The notes below the pieces were generated by a model. It did not search any database. It was not told the origin of the DNA and saw nothing but the letters and a program-made list of their open reading frames with translations. Of a DNA stretch of 64,000 bases, positions 1 to 11,800 are shown in pieces. The stretch's first letter is position 1, and every line of letters starts with the position of its first letter. Source of the stretch: Chondrosia reniformis (Eukaryota; Porifera; Demospongiae; Chondrillida; Chondrillidae); NCBI GenBank assembly GCA_947172415.1, contig OX359202.1:4760899-4824898 (forward strand), in the 5' to 3' direction. The position numbers were made by a program, and so were the translations under genes.

Positions 1-29
1 ACTCAAAAAGACCACATACTCACCATTTG

Positions 30-113
30 CCAAGCTAGGATAGTGGCCAGGCTAGGATAGTGGCCAAGCTAGGATAGTGGCCAGGCTAGGATAGACACTA
101 GGTTAGGATAGAG
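30..113. repeat. 17-bp tandem repeat
   Basis: About four to five copies of a 17-bp unit built around the core GCTAGGATAGTGGCC lie directly left of the last visible MED17 exon, in its intron. No coding frame of MED17 could be continued through it, so the next MED17 exon is probably off the left edge. Confidence 0.8.
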
Positions 114-122
114 AATTCTTAC

Positions 123-2830
123 CTTAGTAAAGAGCTCCTTGTTAAATATTACATTCTGAGCCTTTAGAAGCCTTTGTTCCCAGCTTGGCAAAGAGGCTGT
201 TCGTGGATAATGAAGTACATTCAGAAACCTATTCATTGTATCTTCATCTAGGAAATAAAAATGCAATATTTATTAGTTCTTCATAATAACCAATGACATA
301 ACTATGTGTGCATCCTCTAAACACACAAACCCACTCAATGAACCTAACTACGTATGTGATTTAAAACTGGCTATACACTCACAAGTAGAATACATATATA
401 GAGCACAGTTATATATTTCCATGGGTAATTCTTTTCCAAACCGATAATGGGGGAAAGAGTTACCCTTAGAAATATGAATCATGCCAGCCAACCCAGATCA
501 TCATTGAGACAATATATCATAATTACAAACATCTATTCTTCTACTTCTGTACTCGACCCCCTCCATGTTACCTGCCCCCCCCCCCCCCCCCACACTCTTT
601 TAATACTGCACTTGGAGTCATAAATACGTACCTTTCATTGGAGTGTCAGAGAGGAAGACCAGTATCTCACTGTCAGCCTGCAGCTCAGCTGGAAGGTTGA
701 TGTTAATGAAGTCCTTTGGAAGAGATCCCAATAAGGTGGAAGATGAATCTGTCAGACCTTTTGTGATCTCATAGGAAGATGGAGGGCAAAACAGCGAACC
801 AGCTGGAAATCAAGACCAATGCATAGCTATATGTATGTCATATAATTATAGACAATATAGGAATGTACATGTAACTTGTTTGGAATATTGGTTTAGACCT
901 AATTGTACATAATTTACACTTATTAGGTACAAAATATTATGTGGACATACATAGCCAAGGATTCAAGAAGAAGACAAAGATTCGCAGGGTCACTGATGAA
1001 AGGTGGAATTCCCAGAAACAGCAGTCTGGCCCAGTGGAGACGAAGAGAAGTAGAAGGAGAAAATTCTTGTATTTTCATCCAAAGCTCTTACTAGGTTTAG
1101 TTCCCTATAGGACTTTACTTTAAAGTAGATGTAGCATGTAAGAAAAATGGTGTATTGATTACTCATATACGTATATACGTACATGTCTATACTCAAATGT
1201 TAGAGTCTTTTTAAATATTAATATTCTTCTAAATTTTAACATTTGCTTGATGCACATAATAAATTGTGTAGTATTCATACATACAGTGGAATCTCATTAT
1301 AGTGAAGCTCAATGGAGACCAAAGTTAGTTCCATATATCAAATATTCACTATATTGAATGTATATAATAGTATTACAACTTTTGCTGGGGCTAGCAAAGT
1401 ATTTCACTATATACTGAGACATTCACTATAAGTGATTTCATTATAATGAGATTCATAGGTATATTAAAATACCTGAAGCAAAGGTAACATCCACCACAAT
1501 GCCATTGGCTGCTCGACGGAGCTTCCACCTCTTCCTCAGCTCAGTCAGTGCTGAAAGGTAGCGATCATCACTGTCATGCAGACCAGTGGAATGAGCTTCT
1601 GATTTGAGAGCTGTCACACCTTTTGATAAAATTTCAGCTGCCTCTCCAAGCGCCTGAGAAGAAAGAGATTGCAACAAATACTGAAAGAGTAAATCTCTAT
1701 CACTTTAGAACAACACTAGCCAATTTACGAATAATATAAACAACATATTTGGACAGTTAACAAGCTGTATTTCCAGTATCATATAAGAATCATGTCAGAG
1801 AATTTCCCTATAGGAAGTTTGACCACATATTACTATGCCAATATATTTGTTGGGTGGGAAAGACTGAATCTTCGGCGTCTAAAGAGCTATAACTACAGTA
1901 AGATAACTGGGCAAGCAGGCCCTTATAGCAATCACATATAGGCTAAAATATACAAAGTTTGACTATAATAAAAGGTTTTGATAGATGGATATACCTTCTT
2001 CTTGACTACTATTTGATAAGAAGGTTTAGCATCAAAAGAGGTCAACGACTGCTGTCTGACTTGGTCAAGTGCAATATATTTACTGTGCTGCTTTACTATC
2101 TGCAGGAGATCCGACAGAATGCTTACTTCCGTTAATGCATGGCTACCAGAGAAGAGTAGAGAAGATGAAGTCACTAAATATCACAACTATATTTAATTTG
2201 GAAAAAAGGGGAACTTTAAGATCTAAAGCCAATCTTAAAGCATTGATATAAACTCTGGATATTACCCCTGCCCACTCATGTCCCCTGAGGAGTAAAAAGA
2301 GGTAATGGGTGGAACCAAAGTTGGCTTGCTGGGAACCAGAGTTTAATGATGATGATGATATATTTAATTTGCTAGCTAAACTGAGACATACTTTAGTTTG
2401 GTATGAACAGACTCCCAAGTCCACTTGTCGGAGTCCTTCTTCTTTGTAGGAGGCGGCAAATCATTCTCCTCTTCAGATTCCGTCGAAAAATCCACCCTAT
2501 GCGCTAAATCCGTGAGGACTTGAGATGGAGTTTTCTTCCTGCGCAGATATGAATAATCAAACACACCATTTTTCTTACATGATACATCTACTTAGAGTAA
2601 ATGCTTATAGGGAACTAAAGTTTTGGATGAGGATACCAGAGTTTTCTCCTTCTCCTTCTCTTCTTCACTGGGCTGTTTTATAAATGGTCCTTTTCGTTGT
2701 ATTTTAATAGCGAATCTTACTCTTCATATATCACTTCTTCTTCGTTAGTGATCTCTTTAATTTTTCGTTGGAGGATAGATTCTACAGCAACTTTAAATGC
2801 GTGATCAGCTCCATTATTAGACTCCGCCAT
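123..2830 (-). CDS. MED17: Mediator subunit 17 (N-terminal part, cut by the window edge)
   Basis: MED17 is a core head subunit of the nuclear Mediator complex, which links activators to RNA polymerase II. Six exons are seen on the minus strand: 2830-2721, 2538-2392, 2142-1995, 1653-1473, 802-632 and 247-123, giving 294 codons in one continuous frame. The family is recognised from the order of conserved blocks: LAHRVDFS, a TWESVHTKL block, a stretch ending in VKKK, AAEILSKG, RKRWKLRR, the junction ASAGSLFC, and WEQRLLKAQNVIFNKELF. Human MED17 has the same order and is about 650 residues, so roughly half the protein is missing at the left. The start is the first ATG (MAESNNGAD), 100 bp from the HAP2 start on the other strand. 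The N-terminus is shorter and less acidic than the vertebrate one. Intron 1 is mostly an interspersed repeat. Confidence 0.9.
572..590. repeat. poly-C tract
   Basis: A run of about 17 C residues in a MED17 intron, on the plus strand. It is a simple homopolymer, likely variable in length. Confidence 0.9.
950..1160 (-). repeat. Interspersed repeat family A, copy 1
   Basis: Family A is a non-coding repeat of about 200-240 bp. In its plus orientation it reads from AACACACCATTTTTCTTACA through AAAGGCCTATAGGGAACTAA, a pyrimidine-rich stretch, CCACTGGGCCAGACAGCTG, TTTCTGGGAATTCCACCC and a TGATCTTCTGTGAGTCCTTG end. No clear terminal inverted repeats or ORF are seen, so the class is unknown (SINE-like or MITE-like). 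About 17 copies occur here in both orientations and all are intronic. This copy is in MED17 intron 4. Confidence 0.8.
1284..1458. mobile_element. MITE with mariner-like ends
   Basis: A 175-bp fold-back element in a MED17 intron. Its left end CAGTGGAATCTCATTATAGT is matched by an inverted copy at the right (AATCTCATTATAATGAA when read inward), and it sits at a TA. Such ends are typical of Tc1/mariner-derived MITEs. No transposase is present. Confidence 0.6.
2551..2685 (+). repeat. Family A, copy 2 (forms most of MED17 intron 1)
   Basis: A truncated copy covering about 135 of the 182 bp of MED17 intron 1 (2539-2720). Its left edge is 12 bp from the 3' splice site of MED17 exon 2, so the sequence in front of that acceptor is repeat-derived. 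Confidence 0.75.
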
Positions 2831-2930
2831 TTTCGAATTCGTCAACTGCGATGTCGACATCAACCGAACAAGGAATTCCGCTCTCTACCGGTAAATTCCA
2901 CCAACCAAATTCATTGGTAAATATGCGAGG
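2831..2930. promoter_or_regulatory. Divergent promoter region MED17 / HAP2
   Basis: Exactly 100 bp separate the two start codons, which point away from each other. Both promoters and both 5' leaders must lie here or overlap the first exons. No TATA box is obvious. Confidence 0.6.
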
Positions 2931-3864
2931 ATGATGCTTGTCTATTTCAGTTTACTTGCTCTACCTCTTTTGTGCCAAGCTTCTCTGTTAGCTTCCAGTG
3001 AAATACAGGCTTGTAAGAGGACAGACAGCAGTTTCGAACCAATTTTAGACACTGGACAATCCTGCAGTAAAAAATTCGTTGTTGCATTAGCAGTCAGAAA
3101 TGGCCAGGTTTGTAAGATTCGTCTGTGCACTGGAAGTACTATTCTAATGCTCCGTCCGTCCTTTACAGGGGGAGTCTAATCACATATATGCAAACATGCG
3201 TTACGTTAGCAACAACTCGGGGATTCACAAAAAGAAAGAACAATTGAAAAAGCCATTTCGGATTAGTGTAACGAAATCTGATGTACACATTAATTATCCC
3301 CTGAGATATCTAGGAGTAAGAAGTTAAATATCGCATGGGTGCATTATAGGATTCACTAATTAATTAATTTTTATTTTTATTATTTAGAGCGTGAATAATA
3401 GTCCAAGAGAATATTGGGTAAATGTTTATAATTGGATTCTTGGAATAACATCATGCAATGACCGTCCCCTTTGGCAAAATAATGGAGATACCACAAGAGC
3501 AAGCTGTGGCTATCAATTTGATAATAGTGGCAATGTAGTCAAGTATAGCGAGGTATGCAGAGTTGTATTATATATATATAAGCATTCTAATCATGCATGT
3601 ATTTGTATATACAATAGAATCCAAGCTAGATTCAATATCTTACTGATATACATGCAGGGCTACTGCTGCGGTGCTGATACAAGTGAAAAGCTTTCCCAAA
3701 GATGGAAGTACAGAAGAGGAGCTGGCTACAAACAATATCACTATGAAGTGCATAAATACAGTCAGGCAGTTTGCATGAGACAAGGCCCACTTTGGTATAA
3801 ACACGTGACGTGTGCACTTTCTAATATATTATCATGATATATACATGTCTTCTGTAGTATAATA

Positions 3865-3952
<88 letters not shown>

Positions 3953-6900
3953 ATGGTTGCCTCTCCAGCACAAGGCTGGCCGGTATCAATGGGGACATAT
4001 AAACAGACAGTTATATAGCCTATAGTATAGCTTAGCCTATAGTATAGCTTAGCTTATAGTATAGCTTAGCTTATAGTATAGCTTAGCTTATAGTATAGTA
4101 TAGCTTATAGTATATATTATTGTATCCTTACAATATCAAAAATGTTGTTTATTGTAATTTTGAATTAAATGTATACATCTTACTGTATATAATATAATAC
4201 AGCTACAGTCAGGAATGTATGATTCGTCATGGTAATGTGTATATATTTTGCCCATCTAAAGGTACAATGTGTTTGAGATAGGAGATCCCTTCTTAACCTA
4301 TCAGATCAACGTGACCATACAGCAGTATGACACTGTATTAGTAGCAAGTGATGGCTCAGAATCAGAGCTTTGGAGAACTATCGGATATGCAACAGTAGGA
4401 CCTGAAAAGATTGGTGATAATACAGCCAATACACAAGCAGGCTCTACATCAACTCCAATGGTGCTAGCACTTACATTTTGTATTGAAATCTAAATTATAT
4501 TACATATGCAGCCTTAAACGCCCCTCTCCACCTCCCAGGTCAAAGCTACTTGGGAAGGAGACTTTGAAACAACACAGAGTATCAACCAGCTAAACCACAA
4601 GTATTTGCTGGTTCCCGATTGGAATAGTTTTGTTGCTGCTCGATCAAAATACAGTGTAGATGAAATTAAAAGGGAACAGATACAATTTGATGTACTGTAT
4701 ATATATACGTATATGCAAATGAAGACACTTATAGATATATATTATATATATTCCTCCTATCCTGGTGTAGGAGGGACCTGAAGAATGGCTAATAGTGGAC
4801 AAGCATATGGTGGATATGGGTGGTCGTGTATGCAATAGACTCGGAGTGTCCTATGAGGGCTTCAAATTTCAACCAAACGGCTGTCGACAAGAAAGATATT
4901 CGTTAGTCTGAAGTATAGTCAATATCCTTGTATAAGTATATATGTATATTATTATATATACATGATAATGTGCTTCTCAGGAGGCATATTATTAAGTGGG
5001 TGGGTAATCCAAAATCTGATGATTTATATTCAAAGCTTTAAGATTGACTTTAGATCTGACAATTTTTATATGTAGTTGCTTTTTAGTAACTCCGAGGAAA
5101 ATCTTTGAAAAGGCCAAGGTACATGCATACGTACATACATCAATATTTTCATTTGGTATAGGAAAAATGATATTGGCAATGTATAATTCAGACACTATTC
5201 CTGTACGTAAATACATGAAATTAATGTATAATGTACATAGACTAGCAACGGTTAACTATTAGATAGTCATGTGTTTATAGTACATATACATGTGTTCTAA
5301 GGTTCAAAAGGAAAGTCAGTCAGATTCTCCATACTTTACGACCTTTTATGGAGATCTCCTTGGTCCCTTTCATGGGCAGAACATCACAGAAGTGGAGAGC
5401 ATTCATCATAACACTACCTTTAGTTTGGTGTACAAGAGCCATCACTATCAGCAAAGCCTTGTAACACTAACATTTGCAGCAGATTCTGTTTCATTTGTTG
5501 AAAATAGGTGTGTGTACGTACATATATACATATACATAGGTATGAATAATCATTTTCCTTCATGCTATGCCTACTCTGTAATATATAAAAAAGCCTATAG
5601 GGAACTAAACCTGGAGAGAGCTGAATCTTCTTTGCTCCACTGGGCCAGGCAGCTGTATCTGGGAATTTCACCCTTCATCAGCAACCCTTGATCTTTTGTG
5701 CATCCTTGGCTGTATGTATAGTATGTATAGTTTCACAAAACATATATCATATATATCCACATGAAAGGATGAATGATTTATGTATTAACTTTGATACCAT
5801 GTAACCACAGGAGTCCTGCTAGAATAACAGAAACATACATACAAGACTTTGAGGCTTTAGGGGGTGCTGGTCAACTATATGTGTTAGTACAGAATATTGG
5901 AACAGTCTCGGCAGATTATTCTGTAAGTACACATGTCCTCATCTGTTGCTACAAATTGTATATCTATATATACACCCTGTTGCTGGGGCAACCAAGGCAA
6001 ATTATATCCCACAACAGTTGTATCACTATAATAAGAGGCACTTTGGCCTCTTATTACAGTTATACAATGCAATATCCCGCCAATAACTCAGTAAATGCCA
6101 AAAAGCCTAGGGCCAGAGTGTATAACTATAACATATATACATCGGTATATCTACGTATAACATATATAGGTACGTATATACAACAAATGCATATTTGTGT
6201 CTAATTAATGATAACCAAATCACTGAAACGTATTATGCCAAACTGGGGAGGTGATCACTGGTTGCCAATTTAATAGCACTTTGTTCCCCCAACTAAGATT
6301 AGACTGTGTTCACTTGGCTGGTTTGGCATAATACGTTCCAATGACTATTTGATTATCATATACGTACATAGAATATATACAGGTTTATCAACTCATTCAT
6401 GATGAAATATGCAGGTTTCTGTTGAAGATTGTTCTGAAGGAATAATAAGAGTCTCTGATAAGCATCTAACAATTGATCCTTATCAGCAGGGAGATTTTGT
6501 CTTTAAATTATCAACTTCTTTTAACGAAGAAATGAATCATACTTGTCATAGTAAGGACTAAATGCATGACCATTCATATAAACTCCTTAAAATGTTCATT
6601 TCTAATTTCTGGTAATGAATGTTTATTTACTTTATGTAGTTGTACTTTATGATAACAGTGGTTCTCAGTTAGATAAGGAGGTAGTCACTTTCTCAACTTT
6701 CAGAACTTGCTACTGTGCTCAGCAGTGCGAGTGTGAGTGTAATGGAGAGATACAAACCTCCGCCTCATTGTTCTGCGAGGACCACAACCTCCAAAACCCA
6801 TTTTGGACACCTGATGTAGTAATTAGAGAGATATGTACCCACTGCTGGTTTACAGACTCGCTAAAGAGCCCTTTCAGCTTGGCAGTTTTTATCCTTGTCT

Positions 6901-8589
6901 GCCTCCTGAGCCTGGGAATGATGAAGATGCTATTTATGCACATTTGCTGCAGAGGAAAGGATGGACGGCCAATAGATATACTAGGTGTACTTCTGGGAAC
7001 AGCCAATAGAGAACACACTAAAAAGTATTTCACATGTACTCCAACCATTCAAGTTGCCCACGTATGCATCTTTAAATGATTCTTCTCAATATACGGTAAT
7101 AATATACGTATATATGTACTGTTCCAGTGTATGAAATGGCTATATATATGCAGTTTAATTTGTTTTGTAATATAGATACGTAGCTACATATATACATAGT
7201 ACGTACATGTACAGTAAGTTAGCCATTTTTATGTACATATATATATATATATAGAAAGAGTCGAACTTCCACTATCTATTTCATCCTGGGGGCTTGCTTC
7301 TTTGTGTACTTACCTCTCCTACCTCTGGTGATGCTGATCTGTAATGTCAGGAGGAGAAGGTTGGCCAAGAAGAGACTAAAGAAAAAGATAGAAAGAAAGC
7401 GCAAAAAGTTGATGGAAAGGAAGAAGAAAGGCCTAAAACAAGTGAAAGGACTGATGGTAACCAAGGGCCTAGACGAGACTGGTGTCACATTGGATGAAGT
7501 CATGAATGCTATGGATATAGCAGATAATCCAAAGAAAATTGCAAAATTAAAGAAAGCAAAACAGAAAGCTCTTGGTATGTTATATACATTCATATAAATA
7601 ATCAATACACCATTTTTCTTACTTTAGAGTAAAAGGCCTATAGGGAACTAAACCTATGAGAGCTTTGGATGAGGATACAAAGAGGTTTCTCCTTTTACTT
7701 TTCTTCTTCTCCATTGGGCCAGACAGATGTTTCTGGGAATTCCACCCTTCATTTGTGACCCTGGGAATCTTTGTCTTCTTCTTGATCTTCTGTGAGTCCT
7801 TGGTATGTACAGCTCATGATGGTATGCTATACATGCATGTACAACTCGGGTTGGTTGTTGAAAGCACTCATATAGGGGCATTAATTACACATTGCTGACA
7901 AAAGGATTCATATGTAATTACTTCACGATCAGATCTCCTCACAAGGTCACACTAAATATGCATTTTACTGTAATTTACACTTTAAATAGCAAAATGAATA
8001 TTCATGTAATACCTTCACACACCCGCCTTTACAAGTTGTTGAATATAGGATGTGCATGTCAGTGCTATGAACTACATATACATATGTACATACACATATC
8101 ATGGAATTAGTGCTGTATATATAAGCTACAAATCACTGGTAAATATGTCTATTGTATTCCTCCTCCCTCCCTCAAACGTTTGCTGTCATGTATTTTGTAC
8201 AAAGTCTATTACTGTCTTTTGCCCCCTCGTCAAATATTCTAAAGGAAACTTGTACAACATTATTTTTTATTCATATTATGCATTCTTTGCCTATGTATGT
8301 TAATGTTTGTATTACGATGTTATGGTTGTACATATATGCAGTTGTATCTTCATCATCGGATACATCTGATAACGAATTTGACTACACCAGCTCAGAGAAA
8401 GAAGACACCATAACCAAGCCAAGGTACATGAAGAAGATGAAGGGTGGCAAAAACAATAATCCTGCTCTTGGCAAACCATCTGCCTTTGGAGGCTTCATGA
8501 AGGACATGGAGGGAGCAGCTCAAAGACATATGAAAAAGGAACAGACAAAATTTTTCTCAAAAGCCATGCAATCAGGATTTGGTCTTTAA
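2931..8589 (+). CDS. HAP2: HAP2/GCS1 gamete membrane fusogen
   Basis: HAP2/GCS1 is the conserved gamete plasma-membrane fusogen of many eukaryotes and is structurally a class II fusion protein. Fourteen exons give 807 codons: 2931-3107, 3388-3552, 3658-3794, 4262-4460, 4539-4691, 4771-4901, 4981-5003, 5087-5118, 5302 (or 5311)-5507, 5811-5922, 6415-6550, 6640-7024, 7255-7574, 8342-8589. Exons 7 and 8 and the exon 5 donor are the least certain. A signal peptide (MMLVYFSLLALPLLCQ) is followed by a cysteine-rich ectodomain. The family signature is clear in NKYL-like HKYLLVP, then CNRLGVSYEGFKFQPNGC, SLVTLTFAADSVSFVENR and YIQDFEALGGAGQLYV, followed by a Cys-rich segment (CYCAQQCECEC). Two hydrophobic segments follow, about residues 566-590 and 624-648, then a lysine/arginine-rich cytoplasmic tail of about 160 residues with a serine/acidic patch. 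The start is the first of two adjacent ATGs. Confidence 0.93.
3866..3950. repeat. ATT trinucleotide microsatellite
   Basis: About 27 consecutive ATT units in HAP2 intron 3. Confidence 0.95.
4016..4112. repeat. 17-bp tandem repeat
   Basis: Four to five imperfect units of the form AGTATAGCTTAGCTTAT in HAP2 intron 3, close after the ATT tract. Confidence 0.8.
5541..5712 (+). repeat. Family A, copy 3
   Basis: Lies in HAP2 intron 9, starting about 33 bp after the 5' splice site at 5508. Confidence 0.75.
6208..6361. mobile_element. Fold-back MITE, family D, copy 1
   Basis: Inverted ends of about 38 bp: the left arm contains CGTATTATGCCAAAC and the right arm GTTTGGCATAATACG. The interior carries ACTGGTTGCCAATTTAATAG. 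It lies in HAP2 intron 10. Related copies are at 20945 and 23745. Confidence 0.7.
7592..7802 (+). repeat. Family A, copy 4
   Basis: A near full-length copy in HAP2 intron 13, about 20 bp after the 5' splice site at 7575. Confidence 0.8.
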
Positions 8590-8800
8590 TATACACATAC
8601 ATAGCCAGTATTGTTGTGTATCCATTACGTATATATAACAACTGAGGGAAGAGATTGAAGTACACTAAAATATAGGTAAACACATATACCCTAAAATACC
8701 ATTCCAGGTGTAACACATCTACTATTAAAGTGGAATGGTATAATGTTAAACAGCTCTTTCAAGTTACAAATTAAGTTGAGGTGCAGTGAGGTGAGTATTC

Positions 8801-11800
8801 TCAGTTAATGTCTTCCTGTGGTTCGTTAATCTTTTTCTTCACAATCAGTAAGTGCTTAGTTAACCATTCATCCAGTTTTGAAACTGAATCAAAGTCACGT
8901 AGCTGCACACGCACATATCAGTAAAGAGTACAATGTAATGCATTGAGACAGAATGTACGTAACTATGTATATACGTACGTAGTTGTTTGAATTTATAGGA
9001 GTGGCAAAACTATAACTTATACAATTCCACCCATGCATTAGTAATACGTATTTATGTACATAGATATACGTAGGAAAGGTTATATATGTAGGTCGCGAAT
9101 AATAGTAGATGACTATATACGTACACAATTATACACAAAGTACGTATGTCCAAAGACCATTGGAAACCAATAGAATGTCTTAGATAGTCTCTCTACTACT
9201 GGGTTATTAAATTTTACAATTAGGAAGAAGTCCAGTTTGTACTTACAGATAGTTTGTTTATTAGACTTGTGCATAAAAGGGTGGATGTACGCATGACTCA
9301 CTATGGTTGCATTAACAACAAGTAGATCTATCATGATCAGCATGTATGCTGGTTTGAATAGTGTCACAACGTACCACTGCAGTAAAGGCATCTTCATCTT
9401 GTTTGTTAAATTCCTCAATCAATTTCTACATTCAACAAGGAAATGGTTGGGTCAAATGTATCAGTACAAATTTAAGTAACATACAGTGATACTATAAACT
9501 GCTAGAGTTTAACCAACTTAATTGACTGACCACTAACAACTTTTGTTCCCTCGATCCTTCAAACGCAGGGAACTTCTCAATATACCTTTGCATTGTCTCC
9601 TGTAAATGAAAGTTGTGATAGCATACACTCTTCCAGAAATATTGTGCATACATTTAGGATTATATGTCAGAGCCTTTGTGAGTAACACATCTATATTAGC
9701 TCTATCAGCAACATACGTACATCTGTAACACATGCATCTATGGAACATGCAATTATGACTATATATACAATAACAATATTCCTACGTATATTTACAGTAC
9801 ATCAATTAGCTATTTAATGGAACTTTATACAGAAGTTCATAGAAGTTCACCTTCATTGCCTAGAGTTCATATCCATACGTACTGTGCGTATGTATTTACC
9901 AAAAACAATTGGTACTGACATAATTTTGTAGGCTCTATTCTGATTGGCTATAGCTTGTCTTACATGATAACCAGACATGTTATTTTAATTAGAGGACAGG
10001 TATTTAATGCTTTCAAGTAAGATAGTATCCAAGTGCATCTAACTTATTTATTAATGCTACCTATAACAACATTGAACCTGAAAATATCTGCTTAATATGG
10101 GATATACATACGTACGTACCGCTGCACCTCCAGCGCCAGAAAGAATAAAATGACAAATTACCCCCTTGAAGTAGTGGTCTTTGGCAGAATATTTCAGTAG
10201 CTGGTTTTCAGAGCAGTAGTTGCCAAGCTACATAAAAACAAAGCAACGTACCAGATTACATAATACAATGTACATTATATAAGCAACAATGTGAAACCTA
10301 TTTCACACAGGACACATGATTGTAATAATTTTAATAGTTCCACATACAGATAGAACATTACTGTTTTTTCTTAATATCCTACTTAATATTTAAAAGAATT
10401 ATGTTTTAAAACATTTTATGGTCTTATTCACAATAATCTGTTTAGTCAGTTGATGGAATTTCACTATAAAAACAGTTTTTGTAGGATAGTTGTAGACACT
10501 TTAGTATGTTGATCAGTTACAGAGCATATGTGTAGAAGTGGCATACACTTACGTCTTCAAACACTTGTCCTCCCTTCTCATAGTTGCCCATGTTGGAAGA
10601 TATGATAGCAATTCGCAGCATACACTTGTTAGCAGAGCTGTAGGAAGAGACAGCAGCTTCTCTAAATAATCTAAATAATCATTTTCCTACATGCTATATG
10701 CCAACTCTGTAATAAATTAAAAGCCTATAGGGAACTAAAACTGGAGATGAATATATCCAACCTATGAACAATCCAGTGCTCTAGTCAAAGTGTTAAAAGG
10801 GACAGTCATCCCTTTATCTACTACTATCCAACCTTGTCTGAAAGTATTGGCCATTTTTTAAAAAGTATCTATTCACTGCCTTTAAATTTTAGCCTCCATT
10901 TAAAGTGAATTTGAACAACATAGGCCACCAATGGATAAAAGCAAATAATATTATCATTAAAATTAATAGTGTAATGTTTCCACCATGTTTTTAACTTCCT
11001 CTTCTTACTTCTTACACAATTAGTTAAATAGTTGTACTCTCGCCAAATAGATACACATAAAATTAATTGAGATATTTAGTTGCTGGATTAAGCACTGTCT
11101 ATCTCTTATGTAACATGCTCCATATATCTCCAGCATACTATTATACAACAAAGAATGTGAAAACTCCTTATGTTAGTACCATAATGCACATATTACAAAT
11201 TCCTTAATCTCCAAATGCTCCCACCAATAAATCACACCACCTTTGCATAAGCACTCACAGATACCACAAACTTACCAACTAAGCAAAACACAGTAAGCTT
11301 ATCTAACAAGACCAGGAAGACAAACACTCACACATACATACATCTTGCTGGTAATATTTGATTGGTCAGGATAATTTAAGCACCACTGATTACACATTGA
11401 ACACTGCTGAGTCAGCAAGACTAGACTATATAGAGGGTATACTGTTCCCACAACTGCATGCTCAAACTCCACACACTCACTGAAAACCAACTAAACTAAA
11501 AAGTAATTGATATGTACCTAATACAGTTACTCTGTAGTTATTCTCAAAACTTGCTGACTCAGCAGCAGAACATTTGCTGGGATATGCATAGCGACCAACA
11601 GTTAGCAGAACACAGATCTACACACATTTTCCAATGAAACTTGTTGACCAAGTAAATGCATTATGCATTAACAAATGTAATTACAAAGAGGAAATCTGAG
11701 ATTCAAGTTAGTCTAATACTGGCCATTTAGGAAACAAAAAACATACACCAAAATACACAATTCATTCTTGCTTCATAGCCCCTATAATTGTTTAATCCAG

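Noticed and set aside
2931-8589. Viral origin of the HAP2 gene
   Set aside because: HAP2 shares a fold with class II viral fusion proteins, but this gene has 14 exons, the eukaryotic HAP2 signatures and a normal position among host genes.
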